Source: JAFGED01 sp964551295
GTDB lineage: Bacteria > Chloroflexota > Anaerolineae > B4-G1
Length of the DNA: 45,922 bases
Direction: 5' to 3'
NCBI GenBank assembly: GCA_964551295.1
Contig: CAZKDJ010000009.1
Coordinates: forward strand, 1-45,922
Every line of letters begins with the position of its first letter. Positions within the stretch are counted from its first letter, which is position 1. This document shows, piece after piece, positions 45,125 through 45,922 of the stretch. The notes beneath the pieces were generated by a model. The model was not told the origin of the DNA, made no database searches, and saw only the letters and a program-made list of their open reading frames with translations. The position numbers and the translations under genes were made by a program.

Positions 45125-45796
45125 ATGAATAAGCGACGAGCGATTTGCCTGGCGGCCCTGTTCTGCGGCCTGGGGCTGGCCCTGGGCGCGGTCATCGTCC
45201 TGGCGCAGGGGACGCCCGCCGTCGGCTGGTGGGTGTTCGGCGGTGGTGGCGGGCCTGCGAGCGGCGGCGGCGTGGCGGTGAACGACACACTCGGCCAGCC
45301 CGTCATCGGCCCTTCCGGCGCAGCTACCACCACGCTGGGCGCTGGCTACTGGTACGGCGCGGTGATCGACGACGACGAGACGCGCTGCGGCCTCACGCCC
45401 GGCACGTATACCTTTCATCCCACGCGCACGGTGACGGTGACCGTGAGCACGCTGGGCACGATCGACTGCCTGCGGGTGCAGCGCGTCGAGGAGGATCACC
45501 CCAATCGCATCGGCGAGGCGGGTGGCAGCGGCGTGGGCTGGGGACACTACTGGGTCGTCAGTGCCACGAACGGCGCGGGCGGCGCGGCCAGCGGCTATAG
45601 CGCCACGCTGACGCTGCCGCGTGACGGCGTGGCGGATCCCAAGGTGTGCAGGTATACGGGTGGGGCGGGGTGGGACTGCGCCCGCGACGGGTTCGACGGC
45701 AGCTCGGTCTGGCGGGCGGGGATCACGTCCTTCTCCGACTGGGCGGTGGGAAGCCCCGAGTGCGAGGTCTACCTGCCCCTTGTCCTGAAGGAGTAG
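45125..45796 (+). CDS. Secreted protein with GGGGG motif and VYLPLVLKE C-terminus
   Basis: A 223-residue protein with signal peptide (AALFCGLGLALGAVIVLAQG), then VGWWVFGGGGG, NDTLGQPVIG and LGAGYWYG, as in the 83-residue protein at 859. It gains a beta-rich insert of about 130 residues (CGLTPGTYTFHPTRTVTVTV, GWGHYWVVSATNG, SFSDWAVGSPE) and ends VYLPLVLKE. The Cys residues suggest disulphides outside the cell. ATG 45125 lies 16 bp after the LVIVD gene, so both are co-transcribed. No catalytic motif. Surface role inferred. Confidence 0.8.
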   Translation: MNKRRAICLAALFCGLGLALGAVIVLAQGTPAVGWWVFGGGGGPASGGGVAVNDTLGQPVIGPSGAATTTLGAGYWYGAVIDDDETRCGLTPGTYTFHPTRTVTVTVSTLGTIDCLRVQRVEEDHPNRIGEAGGSGVGWGHYWVVSATNGAGGAASGYSATLTLPRDGVADPKVCRYTGGAGWDCARDGFDGSSVWRAGITSFSDWAVGSPECEVYLPLVLKE

Positions 45797-45818
45797 GTGG
45801 AGCGGTCTCGCTCCTGTC

Positions 45819-45868
45819 GAGCAACCGAGGGAAACCCCCTCCCCAATCCTTCGACAAGCTCAGGACAG
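45819..45868. repeat. 50-bp dispersed repeat, copy 2 (intergenic)
   Basis: Identical over 50 bases to 42896-42945. Here it is noncoding, starting 23 bp after the stop of the 45125 gene. Confidence 0.9.
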
Positions 45869-45877
45869 AGTTATAAT
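45850..45877 (+). promoter_or_regulatory. Weak possible promoter partly inside the 50-bp repeat
   Basis: TTCGAC (45850-45855, within the repeat) and TATAAT (45872-45877), spaced by 16 bp, face the right edge of the window. The -35 match is poor. No gene start is visible before the window ends at 45922. Confidence 0.3.
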
Positions 45878-45922
45878 CAGAAGTTGTGGATTGCCAAATC
45901 AATAAAGGCGGCGTATCCTTGG

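Overview
This window looks like a chromosomal contig of a Chloroflexota bacterium, probably of the Anaerolineae type. The evidence is indirect: high G+C, SARP/BTAD-AAA-TPR regulators, secreted proteins with Thr-Pro stalks and C-termini such as IYLPMVL and VYLPLVL, MoxR/VWA clusters, and many short palindromic repeats inserted in and between genes. There is no rRNA or tRNA gene to confirm this. Two N-gaps (10 N and 100 N) and several homopolymer frameshifts point to a draft or metagenomic assembly.

Layout. 1-1423 (minus): a small cytosolic protein, a short secreted protein and a long repeat-bearing surface protein broken by an in-frame TGA. 1430-5447: a hairpin-rich spacer, a promoter, four 11-bp direct repeats, then a large SARP-family regulator with two frameshifts. 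5505-8324: a two-gene unit joining a glutamate-mutase-like B12 protein (GlmS-like domain fused to a GlmE-like barrel) to an opine-dehydrogenase-family enzyme. 8365-12553: housekeeping genes pyrG (with a structured leader) and rpsF-ssb-rpsR-parvulin, closed by a Rho-independent terminator. 12563-14734 (minus): bifunctional Rel. 14826-14938: an unexplained structured element. 15008-18905 (minus): GldG-like membrane protein, SppA-type protease and an N-acetylmuramoyl-L-alanine amidase. 18982-20291: rsmD and a P-loop protein. 20298-22135 (minus): a degraded locus where the start of a Wzz-like protein runs into an ABC exporter lacking its N-terminus. 22214-24226 (minus): a large polytopic membrane protein of the PMT/glycosyltransferase type.

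24603-43069 is mostly one envelope-related island: an exported/membrane protein, an ABC-2 exporter (ATPase and two permeases), a membrane-anchored coiled-coil protein, Nudix, an M3 oligopeptidase, a sugar-isomerase-like TIM barrel, MoxR ATPase, DUF58, a BatA-like VWA protein and a double-VWA membrane protein. MoxR, DUF58 and the VWA proteins probably work together as a chaperone/assembly module at the membrane. A Thr-Pro-stalk lipoprotein on the other strand interrupts it. 43102-45796 is a second surface-protein locus (LVIVD-repeat protein followed by a GGGGG...VYLPLVL protein), related to the pair at the left edge.

The most interesting points are the B12-mutase/opine-dehydrogenase pair, the 11-bp repeats before the SARP gene, the pyrG leader, the 113-nt structured element, a MITE with perfect 17-bp arms and a 4-bp target duplication, a 50-bp repeat shared by a coding and a noncoding site, and the paired surface-protein cassettes.
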